Shown in pieces: positions 1 to 12,574 of a stretch of DNA of 64,000 nt (its first letter is position 1; each line of letters starts with the position of its first letter). The stretch is from Brevundimonas fluminis (GTDB lineage: Bacteria; Pseudomonadota; Alphaproteobacteria; Caulobacterales; Caulobacteraceae): assembly GCF_003934285.1 (NCBI RefSeq), contig NZ_RQWJ01000002.1, forward strand, positions 558,001-622,000, read 5' to 3'. A model generated the notes under the pieces. It saw only the letters and a list, made by a program, of their open reading frames with translations, did no database searches and was not told the DNA's origin. Position numbers and translations under genes: made by a program.

Positions 1-329
1 GACCGGGTCAGGGGCGGCAGGGGCGGCTGGGTCTCGAGGAAGCGGATCGCTTCGTCCACGGCCGCCACGCCCTCCTGCGTCACCACGGCGATCTCCCCGG
101 GCCGCTGGAAGCGGTCGCCCCTGAACAGCGCGCGGAATTCCCGCGCGCGGCGAGCGTAGGCGCGCGGGTCGCGGCGCGCCTGGTTGAGCTCGGCCAGCAT
201 GGCCGGGACGTCTTCGGCGTCGGCGATCGAGGGGGCGTCGACCGGCCATGACGGGGCCGCCGGGGCGCAGGCCGAGCCGATCAGCAGCGCGGCGAGGGGC
301 GTCAGGACGAGGCGGCGTATGCGGCGCAT
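1..329 (-). CDS. CAP-domain lipoprotein, 5' part only
   Basis: The reverse strand reads from an ATG at 327-329 off the left edge. The first ~25 residues form a lipoprotein signal with lipobox-like LLIGSAC, so export and lipid anchoring are likely. After it, MLAELNQARRDPRAYA is the start typical of bacterial CAP/SCP-like extracellular domains. About 109 residues are visible, and the CAP core and the stop lie outside the window. It is divergent from glnD, 57 bp between starts. The family call rests on the N-terminal motif alone. Confidence 0.65.
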   Translation of the reverse strand, partial: MRRIRRLVLTPLAALLIGSACAPAAPSWPVDAPSIADAEDVPAMLAELNQARRDPRAYARRAREFRALFRGDRFQRPGEIAVVTQEGVAAVDEAIRFLETQPPLPPLTR

Positions 330-373
330 GACGCGACCCTGCCAGCGTCTGGTGCGGCGCGCCAGCGGGCGGT

Positions 374-386
374 CTATATCGGGGCC
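374..386 (+). promoter_or_regulatory. -10 element of a probable leaderless glnD promoter
   Basis: TCTATATC at 373-380 matches seven of eight positions of the Caulobacter housekeeping -10 consensus GCTANAWC, recalled from the literature. CTATAT ends exactly 7 nt before the glnD ATG, so transcription would start at or next to the start codon. No clear -35 was seen. The same spacing occurs upstream of 5963 and 30551. Confidence 0.5.
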
Positions 387-3104
387 ATGAGCGACCGCCG
401 CCGCGCCACGCCGACCACCGCCGCCGCCGTGGCCGACGCTTGGGCGGCCGCCGCGCGGGCCGCGGATCCGAGGGTCGTCGTCGCGCCGCTGGTGGGCGAG
501 CTTCTGGCCGCCGGCAGGGACCGCGCGACGCGTCGGCTGGAGGCCGGCGGCGACGGCGTCGAGGTCGCGCGCCTGTACGCCCAGGCGGCGGACGAAGCCC
601 TGAGCGCGCTCTGGCATTTCGCGGCCGACGGACTGTTTCCCGCCGCGAACCCGACGCAGGCGGAGCGACTGTCCCTGTTGGCGGTCGGCGGCTACGGCCG
701 GGGCGTGCTGGCCCCGTTTTCCGACCTGGACCTGCTGTTCCTGCGTCCGTGGAAGACCACGCCGCGCGCCGAGCAGGTGACCGAGTTCGTCCTCTACGTC
801 CTGTGGGACCTGGGGCTGAAGGTGGGGTCCGCCGCGCGGTCGGTGGATGAATGCCTGAAGCTGGCGAAGTCGGACATGACCGTGCGCACGGCCTTGCTGG
901 AGGCGCGCCCGCTGGCAGGCGACGCGGCCCTGGCCGAGGAGATGATCGGGAGGTTCCGCGTCCAGGTGCGCAAGGCGGACCCTCGCCCCTTCATCGCCGC
1001 CAAGCTGGCGGAACGGGACGCGCGTCATGAAAAGGCGGGCGCAGTGCGGAACCGCGTCGAGCCGAACGTCAAGGACGGCAAGGGCGGGCTGCGCGACCTC
1101 AACGTCCTGTTCTGGATCGCACGCGGCCTGTCGCCCGAGAGTCCGGACGGCGAGGCGACCCTGGCGGACATACTGACGTCGCGGGAGCGGCGCCTTTTCG
1201 CAGAGGCCTTCGACTTCCTGTGGCGCGTCCGGCACCACATGCACCTGACGGCGGGGCGGGCGGTGGAATCTCTGACCTTCGATCTGCAGCCGGAGGTGGC
1301 GCGGCGGATGGGCTGGCGCGGCCGCGGCGACGAGCCGGCGGTGGAGCGGTTCATGCGCCGCTACTTCATCGTCGCCGGCGACGTCGGGGCCCTGACCCGC
1401 GCCTTTTCCGCCCAGCTGGAGGCGCGAGGTCAGAAGGCGACCATGACCCTGTCCCGCCTGTTCGCGCCCCGGCCGAAGAAACTGGCGACGGAGGGCTTTC
1501 TGACCGTCGGCGGGCGCCTGTCGGTGACGGGGGCCGAGGTGTTCGCGGCCGATCCGGTGAAGCTGCTGGACCTGTTCCGCGTCATGGACGCCGAGGATCT
1601 GGACCTGCATCCCGACGCCTTCGCAGCGGTCTCCCGATCGCTGCACCTCGTGACGCCGCAGCTGCGTCGAAATCCGGAGGCGGCGCGCGCCTTCCTCGAT
1701 GTGCTGGCGCGGGGGCAGAGGCCGTATCGGGTGCTGAGCGTGATGAACGCGGTGGGCCTGCTGGGCCGGTTCCTCCCCGAATGGGGGCGGATCGTCGGAC
1801 AGACGCAGTTCAACATGTACCACGCCTACACGGTCGACGAGCACACCCTCCAGGCGGTCGGCATCATCAACGACATCCAGCGGGGCAAGCTGAAGGACGA
1901 CCATCCGCTGGCCAGCGAGATCGTGCACCGCATCGCCGATCCCGAGGCCCTTATGCTTGGCATGCTGCTGCACGACGTCGGCAAGGGCGGGGACCGGGGG
2001 CAGCTGGAAGACGGCGCCATCGCCGCGAGGCGCGCATGTCAGAGGCTGGGCGTGGACGCGCGCCGGATCGAGCTGGTCTGCTGGCTGGTGGCCAACCACC
2101 TGGCCCTGTCGGACGTGGCCCAGAAGCGGGACGTGTCGGACCCCGCCACGGTGCGCGCCTTCGCCGAGCGGGTGGGCGACCCGGAGCGGCTGCGCATGCT
2201 GCTTGTGCTGACGGCAGCCGACGTGCGGGCGGTGGGTCCGGGCGTCTTCAACAGCTGGAAGGGCGGGCTGATGCGCGACCTCTTCCTGCGGGTCGACGCC
2301 CTGTTCCGCGGCGAGGACGCCGACGAGCTGGATCCGACCGAGGGGTTCGAGGCCCTGCTGGAGCGTGCGCAGGCCGAGGGGGCGGCGGCCGACGCAGTCG
2401 TGGATTGGGAGGGCGACCGGCATGGCGGCCGCGCGACCACACGGGTGGCCGTGGCGGCTCCCGACCGGCCGCGCCTGTTCGCCGATCTGGCCGCCGTGCT
2501 GGCGGCGGAAGGCGCGGACGTCGTGGGCGCCCGGATCGGATCGGTCGGGGACGGTCTGACGCTGGACGTCTTCGAGGTGCAGGACGGCGCGGCCCGGCCC
2601 TACGGCCAGGACGAACCGCGCCGCCTTTCGCGCCTGCTGGAGCGGCTGACCGGCGCGGCGGGCACGAAGCCGGCGCGCCAGGCCGTCCCGCCCGCCGCCG
2701 CGCCCAGCGCGCGTCGGGCGACCTTCGAGGTGCGGCCGGTGGTGATGATCGACCTCGAGACGGTGGACGACGCGGCGGTGGTCGAGGTCTCGGGCCCTGA
2801 CCGCCCGGGGCTTCTGGCCGCGCTGGCCGGCGCCCTGGCCGACGGAGGCTGGCAGGTGCGCTCGGCCCACGTCGCCGGCTTCGGCGAGCGGGCGGTCGAC
2901 GCCTTTTACCTGACCGACCGCGACGGCGCGAAGCCGAAGCCCGGAAAGCGGCTGGACGCCCTGCGCGACGCGCTGACCACGGTCCTGGAGGCCGCGCCTG
3001 CCCCCGTCGCCGACGGTCGGCGGATCACCCCCGTGCGGGCGTCGACCCGCGACGTGTCGGACCTGTCGCGCGCGACCGTTTCGCGGCGGGGCAAAGCGGG
3101 ATAA
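387..3104 (+). CDS. glnD: [Protein-PII] uridylyltransferase / uridylyl-removing enzyme
   Basis: Bifunctional cytosolic sensor of nitrogen status. It uridylylates PII proteins when glutamine is low and removes UMP when glutamine is high. At 905 aa it has the usual GlnD length. Visible order: nucleotidyltransferase domain with GGYGRG at residues 101-106 and the acidic pair in DLDLLF soon after; the GlnD linker domain; an HD hydrolase domain with HDVGKGG near residue 529; and two C-terminal ACT domains, starting near 685 (APDRPRLFADLAAVLA) and 796 (GPDRPGLLAALAGAL), which bind glutamine. The ATG follows a leaderless-type -10 element rather than a ribosome binding site. murJ follows 36 bp downstream. 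Confidence 0.97.
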   Translation: MSDRRRATPTTAAAVADAWAAAARAADPRVVVAPLVGELLAAGRDRATRRLEAGGDGVEVARLYAQAADEALSALWHFAADGLFPAANPTQAERLSLLAVGGYGRGVLAPFSDLDLLFLRPWKTTPRAEQVTEFVLYVLWDLGLKVGSAARSVDECLKLAKSDMTVRTALLEARPLAGDAALAEEMIGRFRVQVRKADPRPFIAAKLAERDARHEKAGAVRNRVEPNVKDGKGGLRDLNVLFWIARGLSPESPDGEATLADILTSRERRLFAEAFDFLWRVRHHMHLTAGRAVESLTFDLQPEVARRMGWRGRGDEPAVERFMRRYFIVAGDVGALTRAFSAQLEARGQKATMTLSRLFAPRPKKLATEGFLTVGGRLSVTGAEVFAADPVKLLDLFRVMDAEDLDLHPDAFAAVSRSLHLVTPQLRRNPEAARAFLDVLARGQRPYRVLSVMNAVGLLGRFLPEWGRIVGQTQFNMYHAYTVDEHTLQAVGIINDIQRGKLKDDHPLASEIVHRIADPEALMLGMLLHDVGKGGDRGQLEDGAIAARRACQRLGVDARRIELVCWLVANHLALSDVAQKRDVSDPATVRAFAERVGDPERLRMLLVLTAADVRAVGPGVFNSWKGGLMRDLFLRVDALFRGEDADELDPTEGFEALLERAQAEGAAADAVVDWEGDRHGGRATTRVAVAAPDRPRLFADLAAVLAAEGADVVGARIGSVGDGLTLDVFEVQDGAARPYGQDEPRRLSRLLERLTGAAGTKPARQAVPPAAAPSARRATFEVRPVVMIDLETVDDAAVVEVSGPDRPGLLAALAGALADGGWQVRSAHVAGFGERAVDAFYLTDRDGAKPKPGKRLDALRDALTTVLEAAPAPVADGRRITPVRASTRDVSDLSRATVSRRGKAG

Positions 3105-3140
3105 GCGGGGAGGGAACCTCTCCGACGGGACGCCCGGACC

Positions 3141-4808
3141 TTGACCATCACGCCCGTACCCCCGTCCGGCCCCACCGCCGCCGAGGCCCCCACCACGCCG
3201 GATCCGCAGCCGCCGAGGAAGGGCGGGGGCATGCTGCGCTCCTCGGCCATCTTCTCGGGCCTGACGCTGGTCAGTCGGCTGGTCGGGTTTGCGCGCGACG
3301 TGGTGATCACCGCCGCCCTGGGGGCCGCCGCCGGGCCCGCCGGCGACGCCTACAACACGGCCCTGAGCTTCCCCAACCTGTTCCGGCGCATCTTCGCCGA
3401 GGGCGCCTTCGCCGCGGCCTTCGTTCCCGCCTATACGAAGACGCTGAAGACCGAGGGCGAGGCCGAGGCCGACCGTGTGGCGACCCAGGCGCTGGCCGCC
3501 GTGGCCTTCGCCACCGTGCTTCTGACCGTGGCCGCCCAGTTGGCCATGCCGTGGATCATGACGGTCATCAACGTCGGCTTCCTCGACGATCCGGCGCGCT
3601 TCAAGCTTGCGATCGTCCTGACCCAGATCACCATGCCCTATCTCCCCTGCATGGCCATCGCGGCCTTGCTGAGCGGCGTGCTGAACGCCCGGGGCCGGTT
3701 CATCGTCTCGGGCGCCTATCCCATCCTGCTGAACCTCATCATGCTGGTCGCCGTCATCCCTGCGCAGGGCGGACAGATCGGCGCGGCCTACGCCGCCAGC
3801 TGGGCCGTGCTGGTCGCGGGCGTCAGCCAGGCGGGCCTGTGCTGGTGGGGCGCACGGAGGGCGGGCGCCGACGTGCGGCTGGCCCTGCCGCGCCTGACGC
3901 CGCCGGTGAAGGCCATCATCATCACCGCCATTCCCGCAGCCGTCGGCAATTCGGCGACCCAGATCAACGTCTTCATCTCCGGCAATCTGGCCAGCTTCGT
4001 GGACGGCGGGCGAACCTGGCTGGCCACGGCGGACCGGCTGTACCAGCTGCCGCTGGGGCTGGTCGGGGTGGCCATCGGCATCGCCCTGCTGCCGCGCCTT
4101 TCGGCCGCGGTGGCGACGAAGGACCACGCCCAGGAGCAGGCGGCCATGGATGAAGCGGTGATCCTGTCGATGGCCCTGACCCTGCCGGCGGCCGCCGCCC
4201 TGATGGCCATGCCTTATTTCCTGATCGACGGCCTGTTCACGCGGGGCGAGTTCCTGCAGCTGGACGCCCGCGCGACCGCGGCCGCCCTGTTCCAGTTCGG
4301 CTGGGGCGTGCCGGCGTTCGTGCTGATCCGCATCCTGTCGCCGGGCTTCTTCGCGCGAGGCGACACCCGCACGCCGATGACCTTCGCCCTCGTGTCGGTG
4401 GCGGTGAACGCCGCGCTGGCCTTCGCCCTGTTCTACGGCGGCATGGGGGTGCCGGGCATCGCCGCCGCGGTGTCGGGCGCGGCCTGGGCCAACGCCCTGC
4501 TGCTGGGCTTCACCCTGTGGCGGACCGGGCACTGGCGGCCGGGGCCGGCGGTGGTCGGTCGGGTGGCGCGGATCGCGCTGGCGGCCGTCGGACTGGCCGG
4601 CGCGGTGTGGGCGGCGCAGCTGGGTCGGCCGGCGGTCGAGGCCTTCGTCGACGCCACGTTCGGCGGCCTGACGCACGGTCATGGCGGCAAGGAGATCGCC
4701 CTGATCCTGACCACCGCCGCGGGCGGGCTGGCGTATGTGGCGCTGGCCTTCGCCACCCGGGCGGTGACGCCGGCCGAGGTCCGCAAGCTGATCCGTCGCG
4801 GCCGATGA
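3141..4808 (+). CDS. murJ: Lipid II flippase MurJ
   Basis: Inner-membrane flippase (MVF/MOP superfamily) that moves lipid II across the membrane for peptidoglycan synthesis. At 555 aa with about 14 hydrophobic segments it fits the family. The N-terminal block LVSRLVGFARDVVITAALG and NLFRRIFAEGAFAAAFVPAY are conserved MurJ features. The longest frame begins with TTG at 3141. An ATG at 3231 would remove a 30-residue Pro-rich extension that is not part of the conserved fold, so the true start is uncertain. It lies between glnD and trpS on the same strand and may be read through from glnD. Confidence 0.95.
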   Translation: MTITPVPPSGPTAAEAPTTPDPQPPRKGGGMLRSSAIFSGLTLVSRLVGFARDVVITAALGAAAGPAGDAYNTALSFPNLFRRIFAEGAFAAAFVPAYTKTLKTEGEAEADRVATQALAAVAFATVLLTVAAQLAMPWIMTVINVGFLDDPARFKLAIVLTQITMPYLPCMAIAALLSGVLNARGRFIVSGAYPILLNLIMLVAVIPAQGGQIGAAYAASWAVLVAGVSQAGLCWWGARRAGADVRLALPRLTPPVKAIIITAIPAAVGNSATQINVFISGNLASFVDGGRTWLATADRLYQLPLGLVGVAIGIALLPRLSAAVATKDHAQEQAAMDEAVILSMALTLPAAAALMAMPYFLIDGLFTRGEFLQLDARATAAALFQFGWGVPAFVLIRILSPGFFARGDTRTPMTFALVSVAVNAALAFALFYGGMGVPGIAAAVSGAAWANALLLGFTLWRTGHWRPGPAVVGRVARIALAAVGLAGAVWAAQLGRPAVEAFVDATFGGLTHGHGGKEIALILTTAAGGLAYVALAFATRAVTPAEVRKLIRRGR

Positions 4809-4846
4809 GCTTGCGGGCGGGGCGGGGCTGAGGCAAAGCCGCAGCC

Positions 4847-5893
4847 ATGTCCGAGACCGCGTCACCGTCCGCCCCCGCCTATTCCGGCCCGCGCCGCATC
4901 CTGTCCGGGATACAGGCGTCCGGCGCCCTGCACCTGGGCAACTATCTGGGGGCCCTGAAACGCTTCACCCAGCTGCAGGACCAGGGCGCGCCCTGTTTCC
5001 TGTTCGTCGCCGACCTCCACGCCATCACCGTGTGGCAGGATCCGAACCTGCTGGCGGCCCAGACGCGCGAGATCGCGGCGGCCTATCTGGCCTCGGGACT
5101 GGATCCCGCGAAGTCGGTGATCTTCCCCCAGTCGGCGGTGCGTGCCCACTCGGAGCTGGCGTGGATCTTCAACTGCGTCGCCCGCCTGGGCTGGCTGGAC
5201 CGGATGACCCAGTTCAAGGAGAAGTCCGGCAAGCACAAGGAGCGGTCGTCGGTCGGCCTCTACACCTATCCGGTGCTGCAGGCGGCGGACATCCTGCTGT
5301 ACAAGGCCACCGAGGTGCCGACCGGCGAAGACCAGAAGCAGCATCTGGAGCTGACCCGCGACATCGCCGCCAAGTTCAACGGAGACTTCGGGGTCCCGGG
5401 CTTCTTCCCCCTGCCCGAGCCGCTGACGCAGGGTCCGGCGCCCCGCGTGATGAGCCTGCGCGACGGCACGGCCAAGATGTCGAAATCGGATCCGTCCGAC
5501 GCCAGCCGGATCAACCTGACCGACGACGCCGACGTCATCGCCGGCAAGATCCGCAAGTCCAAGACGGACATGGGCGTCATGCCGGAACCGGGCGAGAGCC
5601 TGGACGCCCGGCCCGAGGTGCGGAATCTGCTGACGATCTATGCGGCGCTCTCCGACCGCTCGCGCGACGACGTGACCGCGGAGTTCGCGGGGCAGGGCTT
5701 CGGCGCCTTCAAGCCGAAGCTGGCCGATCTCGCGGTCGAAAGTCTCGCGCCCGTGACCGCCGAGATGCGCCGCCTGATGGCCGACCCCGCCGAGATCGAC
5801 CGCGTGCTGAAGGACGGGGCCGACCGCGCGGCGGCCGTGGCCGACGCCACGGTGGCCGAGGTCAAGGACGTCGTCGGCTTCTGGAAGGGCTGA
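4847..5893 (+). CDS. trpS: Tryptophan-tRNA ligase
   Basis: Class I aminoacyl-tRNA synthetase that charges tRNA-Trp. The 348 aa are standard for bacterial TrpRS. The HIGH-like signature appears as [12 protein letters not shown] near residues 25-36, and the KMSKS loop is exact ([10 protein letters not shown], near residue 209). The block [19 protein letters not shown] is also characteristic of TrpRS. It starts with ATG 38 bp after murJ and ends 57 bp before the next promoter. Confidence 0.97.
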   Translation: MSETASPSAPAYSGPRRILSGIQASGALHLGNYLGALKRFTQLQDQGAPCFLFVADLHAITVWQDPNLLAAQTREIAAAYLASGLDPAKSVIFPQSAVRAHSELAWIFNCVARLGWLDRMTQFKEKSGKHKERSSVGLYTYPVLQAADILLYKATEVPTGEDQKQHLELTRDIAAKFNGDFGVPGFFPLPEPLTQGPAPRVMSLRDGTAKMSKSDPSDASRINLTDDADVIAGKIRKSKTDMGVMPEPGESLDARPEVRNLLTIYAALSDRSRDDVTAEFAGQGFGAFKPKLADLAVESLAPVTAEMRRLMADPAEIDRVLKDGADRAAAVADATVAEVKDVVGFWKG

Positions 5894-5927
5894 CGGCGGC
5901 CTTCGGACGTCGCGTTCCGCGGCGCCG

Positions 5928-5956
5928 CTGACGCCGGCGCCAAGCGTGGCTATATG
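5928..5956 (+). promoter_or_regulatory. Housekeeping-type promoter for the GNAT gene
   Basis: CTGACGC at 5928-5934 resembles the Caulobacter -35 (TTGACGS). A 14-nt spacer separates it from GCTATATG at 5949-5956, a seven-of-eight match to GCTANAWC. CTATAT is 7 nt before the ATG at 5963, identical to the glnD arrangement, so the mRNA should be leaderless or nearly so. The consensus is recalled, and the match is seen in the sequence. Confidence 0.55.
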
Positions 5957-5962
5957 CGGGCC

Positions 5963-6673
5963 ATGCCGCATCCCCTCGACCGGCCGATCTGGAGTTCCCT
6001 GACGACGCGGCAGGCCCGTCTGGCCGTCGGCGGCGAGCGCGCGCTGCGCTTCGACCCCGACTACGCCCTTTTCGCCGCAGGCGCCGACGCCGGCGAGGCG
6101 GCGGCCGAAGCGATCGCGGGCCTGATCCCCGAGGGCGGCGTGGTGGGGCTGGTCGAGGCCGGGCCGGTCGCCCTGCCGGCGAAGGCGCGGGTGGTGACCG
6201 CGGCGGCCTGCGTTCAGATGACGCTGGAGGCGCTTCGGCCGGCGCGTGGCCGCGAGCCCGACTGGATCGATCTGGGCGACGAGGACGCCCCGGAGATGCT
6301 GGCCCTGGCCACGCTGACGGAGCCCGGTCCGTTTTTCTCGAAGACGCACCGGCTGGGCGACTTCGTCGGCGTGCGGATCGACGGTCGGCTCGCGGCCATG
6401 GCGGGCGAGAGGATGAAGCCGGACGGGTTCACCGAGGTGTCGGGCGTCTGCGCCCATCCGGCCTTCCGCGGGCGCGGCCTGGCCGGCGCACTGATGCGGA
6501 TCGTGACCGGGCGGATCCTCGCGCGGGGCGAGACGCCCTTCCTGCACGCCTATGCGCACAAGCCGGAGGCGCTGGCCCTGCATCAGGCCGTGGGCTTTTC
6601 GGTGCGCACCCCGATCACCTTCACCGTCCTGAACCGGAGAGACGACGATGAGCGAACATACGGCCACGGTTGA
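5963..6673 (+). CDS. GNAT family N-acetyltransferase
   Basis: Acyl-CoA dependent acetyltransferase of unknown substrate, 236 aa. The C-terminal half carries the acetyl-CoA binding motif A as GVCAHPAFRGRGLAGALM (R-G-R-G-L-A), followed by an FR47-like end (ALALHQAVGF). The N-terminal ~90 residues are more divergent. The start at 5963 was preferred over the in-frame ATG at 5954 because the -10 element overlaps the latter. It overlaps the following OsmC gene by 26 bp, so the two are probably cotranscribed. Confidence 0.85.
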   Translation: MPHPLDRPIWSSLTTRQARLAVGGERALRFDPDYALFAAGADAGEAAAEAIAGLIPEGGVVGLVEAGPVALPAKARVVTAAACVQMTLEALRPARGREPDWIDLGDEDAPEMLALATLTEPGPFFSKTHRLGDFVGVRIDGRLAAMAGERMKPDGFTEVSGVCAHPAFRGRGLAGALMRIVTGRILARGETPFLHAYAHKPEALALHQAVGFSVRTPITFTVLNRRDDDERTYGHG

Positions 6674-7103
6674 GTGGAGCCGGGGCGACCAGCCTTTTTC
6701 CGACAACCGCTATTCGCGCGCCCACGACTGGCGCTTCGACGGCGGCGCCGTGGTGCGCGGCTCCTCGGCGCCGTCCAGCGTGCCGGAGCCGATGAGCGAT
6801 CCGGCGGCGGTCGATCCGGAGGAGGCGCTGGTGGCGGCCGTTTCCAGCTGCCACATGCTGTTCTTTCTCGCCTATGCGGCGAGGGCCGGGCTGGTGGTCG
6901 ACCGGTATTCGGACGCCGCCTCGGGCACGCTGGCGAAGGACGAGCGCGGCAAGGTGTCGATGACCGAGATCGTGCTGCGGCCACGGATCGACTGGATCGG
7001 CGACGGGCCTTCGGCCGAGGTTCTTGCGGAGCTCCACCACCGGGCGCACGAGAGCTGCTATCTGGCCAACTCCGTGCGCGGCGAGGTCCGGGTCGAGGCC
7101 TAG
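6648..7103 (+). CDS. OsmC family protein (peroxide-reducing type)
   Basis: 151-aa OsmC/Ohr-fold protein. Members are thiol peroxidases acting on organic hydroperoxides. Both family cysteine regions are visible: SSCHMLFFLAY in the first helix and HESCYLANSVRG near the C-terminus. The N-terminal HTATVEW and FSDNRYSRAHDWRFDG resemble the uncharacterised OsmC subgroup rather than Ohr. A GGAGAG ribosome site precedes the ATG. Its TAG stop overlaps the stop of the convergent hydrolase gene in a shared CTAG. Confidence 0.88.
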   Translation: MSEHTATVEWSRGDQPFSDNRYSRAHDWRFDGGAVVRGSSAPSSVPEPMSDPAAVDPEEALVAAVSSCHMLFFLAYAARAGLVVDRYSDAASGTLAKDERGKVSMTEIVLRPRIDWIGDGPSAEVLAELHHRAHESCYLANSVRGEVRVEA

Positions 7104-7852
7104 GGCGCGACCGCCACGTCTTCCAGCAGCCGGCGGAAGCGGTCCAGCGCCTGCGTGGTGAGCGCGTCGTCGTAGCGCATGGGCGGGGCGTTCATGGGCT
7201 CGTCGAAGCTGTGCGTGCCTTCGGCGATCCAGGTCTCGACGTCGGCGCCGCAGTCGCGGATCATGTCGTGCACCCGCTCGGCATTGCGCACGGTGGTCAG
7301 GTGGTCGCGCCGGGCGACGAGGGCGAGGGTGCGCGGACAGTGCCGCCAGGGCCTCATGCGGTTCAGCGCCGCGACCCCGACGTAGGGATAGGCCAGGAAG
7401 GTGGCCCGCACTCCGGACAGGTCGCAGGTCGCCGCGTCCTTCACGCCCAGCGCCCCGGGGCGAGCCGGATCGGCGCTCATCGCCTCCATGATGCCCCAGC
7501 CGCCGTGGCTCCAGCCCGCAAGGCAGAGGGCCGAGGCGTCGACGTCCGGACGCCGCGAGGCGCCATGCACCGCCGCCAGGACGTCGCCGCCGCGCTCCCA
7601 GCCGCGGAACATCAGCCCCGTGCAGACCGTGGCCATGGCCCATTCTCGCGACCAGCCGCGCGGCGCGTAGGAATCCACGATCGCCGCCCGCCAGCCGGCG
7701 CGGGCCGCGGCGTCGGCGTAGCGCGGCAGATGCGCGCGCACGCCGCCGCAGCCGTGGAACAGCAGGGCGATCGGGCGGGGCCGGTCGTCGTCCGGTCCGT
7801 GCCATGAGACGTGCGGTTCGAGCCTGGCCCAGCGTTCAGAAAGGGTGTCCAT
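7100..7852 (-). CDS. Dienelactone hydrolase-like alpha/beta hydrolase
   Basis: A 250-aa alpha/beta hydrolase of the DLH-like group. The oxyanion region is ALLFHGCGGVR and the nucleophile elbow is GWSHGG. A late Asp (VARRDHLT) and His (GTHSFDEP) could complete the triad. No signal peptide, so cytosolic. The frame is open much further upstream (to 8329), but the protein-like sequence begins at the ATG at 7850-7852 (MDTLSERW). The substrate cannot be read from the sequence. It converges on osmC with overlapping stop codons. Confidence 0.85.
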   Translation of the reverse strand: MDTLSERWARLEPHVSWHGPDDDRPRPIALLFHGCGGVRAHLPRYADAAARAGWRAAIVDSYAPRGWSREWAMATVCTGLMFRGWERGGDVLAAVHGASRRPDVDASALCLAGWSHGGWGIMEAMSADPARPGALGVKDAATCDLSGVRATFLAYPYVGVAALNRMRPWRHCPRTLALVARRDHLTTVRNAERVHDMIRDCGADVETWIAEGTHSFDEPMNAPPMRYDDALTTQALDRFRRLLEDVAVAP

Positions 7853-8301
7853 GATCCAGCAGTAGCGGTTTCTTCGGGTCAGGAGGAGCGGGGCGGACTT
7901 CCTGCCCACCCGCTTCGGACCCGGTCCTTCCCGGGAACCGGCATGACCGCCGCGTCCGTTGACCCGCCCGAAGGCGGGGCCGCGCGACGCCCGACGCCCC
8001 GTTGCCCCCCGGGCCGGCGAGACGCCCCTCGTCCTGCGGCGGACCCGGTGCCGGCCGTCCGTGACGATGAGACGCCCCGGACGAGCCCCCCGCTCGAACC
8101 GCTCCCGCCGCGACAAGCTCGCAAGGCCTTGCGCCCGTCCCCCGCGACGGAACCGCCCCGAGGTTGGCACGGGATCGGACCGGTCGCGGCGAAAAGGCCG
8201 AAGATTCCGGGCGGACGTTGATCGGATTGGGAAATCCGGCGCGGGCTGACGCAATCGGGCGGGATCGGCCGCCGGAAACTCGCCTTGGCCGCGCGAGAGA
8301 T
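7853..8301. other. Long non-coding stretch between hydrolase and acnA
   Basis: About 450 bp with no convincing gene. Both strands have long open frames, but their compositions are the Arg/Pro/Ala-rich patterns of GC-rich shadow frames, and none shows a domain or a ribosome site. It should hold the promoter of the hydrolase and the 3' region of acnA. No repeats or RNA were recognised. Confidence 0.5.
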
Positions 8302-8327
8302 GAAAAAGGCCGGGGCGCACCCCGGCC
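8302..8327 (-). terminator. Rho-independent terminator of acnA
   Basis: On the reverse strand a perfect 8-bp stem, GGCCGGGG / CCCCGGCC with a 4-nt loop, is followed by five T residues (8303-8307 complement). It lies 21 bp beyond the acnA stop. Confidence 0.85.
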
Positions 8328-8348
8328 AATCCCAGTCTGTTCGAGGTC

Positions 8349-11045
<2,697 letters not shown>

Positions 11046-11231
11046 GGGAGTGCTTCCTCTGGTCCTCGCCGCCCGAACATCCGGTCGCACCCTCCCGCGC
11101 ATATCGACGGGGCGCACAGGTCCCCGCCGCGCGCGCTCAGGGCCTGCTGCGGCTGGGGCGGTCATAATCCGCGCGGGCGCGCCCGTCCATGAGTCCGCGA
11201 CGCCGTCGTGGACATTGAGAACGGGTCGCAG

Positions 11232-11852
11232 ATGATCGCGGCTTTGCACGTGTCCGACCTGTCGATCTCACGCGGCGAACGGCGGCTGTTCGCGGGGCTC
11301 TCGTTCGCGGTGAAGGCAGGCGAGGCGGCGCAGCTGACCGGGGCCAACGGGGCGGGGAAGACGTCGCTGCTGCGGGCTGTGGCGGGGCTGCTTCGGCCCG
11401 ACGCGGGCGAGGTGCGGTTCGACGGCGCGGGCGGCCCGCTGGACGCGGGCACGGCGCGGTCGGGCGGCGTCCAGATGCTGGCGCACCAAGAGGGCTTTCG
11501 CCCCGGCCGCACGGCGCGTGCGGAGCTGACGTTTCAGGCGCGCTGGTTCGGCGCCTCGGCCGAAGCGGTGACGGCGGCGGCGAAGCGGCTGGATCTTGTG
11601 CCCCTGCTCGATCTGGAAGTGCGGGTGCTGTCCGCGGGACAGAGGCGCCGGCTGGCGCTGGCGTCGCTGGTGGCGGCGAACCGCCCCCTGTGGCTGCTGG
11701 ACGAGCCGCTGGCCCCGCTGGACGCGCGGCGTCGGGCGCAGGCGGCGGAGATCATGGCCGAGCACCTGAACGGCGGCGGCCTGATCCTGGCGGCGGTGCA
11801 CGACCCGCTCCCCGTCGCGGCGCGGGACATCGTCGTGGGGGCGGCGGCATGA
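11232..11852 (+). CDS. ccmA: Cytochrome c maturation ABC ATPase CcmA
   Basis: ATPase of the CcmABCD complex that releases holo-CcmE during cytochrome c haem attachment. About 206 aa from the ATG at 11232. A GTG at 11208 would add eight residues. Walker A is [11 protein letters not shown], the signature loop is [14 protein letters not shown] and Walker B is [12 protein letters not shown]. The stop overlaps the ccmB start (ATGA). First gene of ccmA-B-C-D-G. Confidence 0.93.
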   Translation: MIAALHVSDLSISRGERRLFAGLSFAVKAGEAAQLTGANGAGKTSLLRAVAGLLRPDAGEVRFDGAGGPLDAGTARSGGVQMLAHQEGFRPGRTARAELTFQARWFGASAEAVTAAAKRLDLVPLLDLEVRVLSAGQRRRLALASLVAANRPLWLLDEPLAPLDARRRAQAAEIMAEHLNGGGLILAAVHDPLPVAARDIVVGAAA

Positions 11853-12514
11853 GCGCGCTCCTGCTGCTTTATCGGCGCGAGGTGTCGCTGCTTTGGGCCG
11901 GGGGCGGCGGACCCCTGCTGGCCTGCGGCTTCGCCCTGGCGGTGACCGCGGCATTGCCGCTTGCGATCGGGTCGGAGCCGGTGCGGCTGGTCCCCGTGGC
12001 GGCGGGGACGACGTGGATCGTGCTGGCGCTGGCGTCGCTCCTTTCCCTCGAGCGGCTGTTCGAGCGGGATCACGAGGACGGGGCGCTGGACCTCCTGGCG
12101 CTGGGGCCGCCGACGCTGGAGGCGGTCTTCGCGGTCAAGACGGCGGCGCAGTGGACGGCGGTGGGTCTGCCCCTGTCGCTGGCTGCGCCGGTCGCGGCCC
12201 TGTCGCTGGGACTGGATCCGGCGCTGGCGCCGCTGACGGCCGGCGCGGCGGCGCTGGCGGGGCTTGCCTTCGCGGCGGTGGGCGCGTTGGCGGCGGCCCT
12301 GTCGCTGGGATCGAAGCGCGGGGGTCTGCTGGTCGCGGTGATCGCCCTGCCGCTGTACGCCCCGCCGGTGATCTTCGGCGCCGGGACCGTGACGGCCGCG
12401 CAGGAGGGAACGAGCCCCGGTCCGGCGCTGGCCCTGCTGGCCGCCTATGCCCTGTTCGCGTGCGCGCTGACGCCCTTCGCGGGCGGGGCGGCGATCCGGA
12501 ACGCGCAGGGGTGA
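11849..12514 (+). CDS. ccmB: Haem exporter permease CcmB
   Basis: Six-helix inner-membrane subunit of the CcmABCD complex, 221 aa. It begins [20 protein letters not shown], and conserved CcmB stretches are [21 protein letters not shown] and [17 protein letters not shown]. The start overlaps the ccmA stop by 4 nt. A 60-bp gap separates it from ccmC. Confidence 0.93.
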   Translation: MSALLLLYRREVSLLWAGGGGPLLACGFALAVTAALPLAIGSEPVRLVPVAAGTTWIVLALASLLSLERLFERDHEDGALDLLALGPPTLEAVFAVKTAAQWTAVGLPLSLAAPVAALSLGLDPALAPLTAGAAALAGLAFAAVGALAAALSLGSKRGGLLVAVIALPLYAPPVIFGAGTVTAAQEGTSPGPALALLAAYALFACALTPFAGGAAIRNAQG

Positions 12515-12574
12515 GCGGCCGCCGCGACGGCGCGTCGCTTGTTCCGCGCGGCGGTGAGGGGTAGAGCGCGCGCC

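Noticed and set aside
184..390. A 68-residue plus-strand frame at the left edge
   Set aside because: It lies opposite the partial CAP-domain lipoprotein, which has a signal peptide and family motif.
4862..6706. A 614-residue minus-strand open frame opposite trpS and the GNAT gene
   Set aside because: It is a GC-rich mirror frame (Arg/Gly/Leu/His-rich, no domain). The plus strand has clear TrpRS and GNAT motifs.
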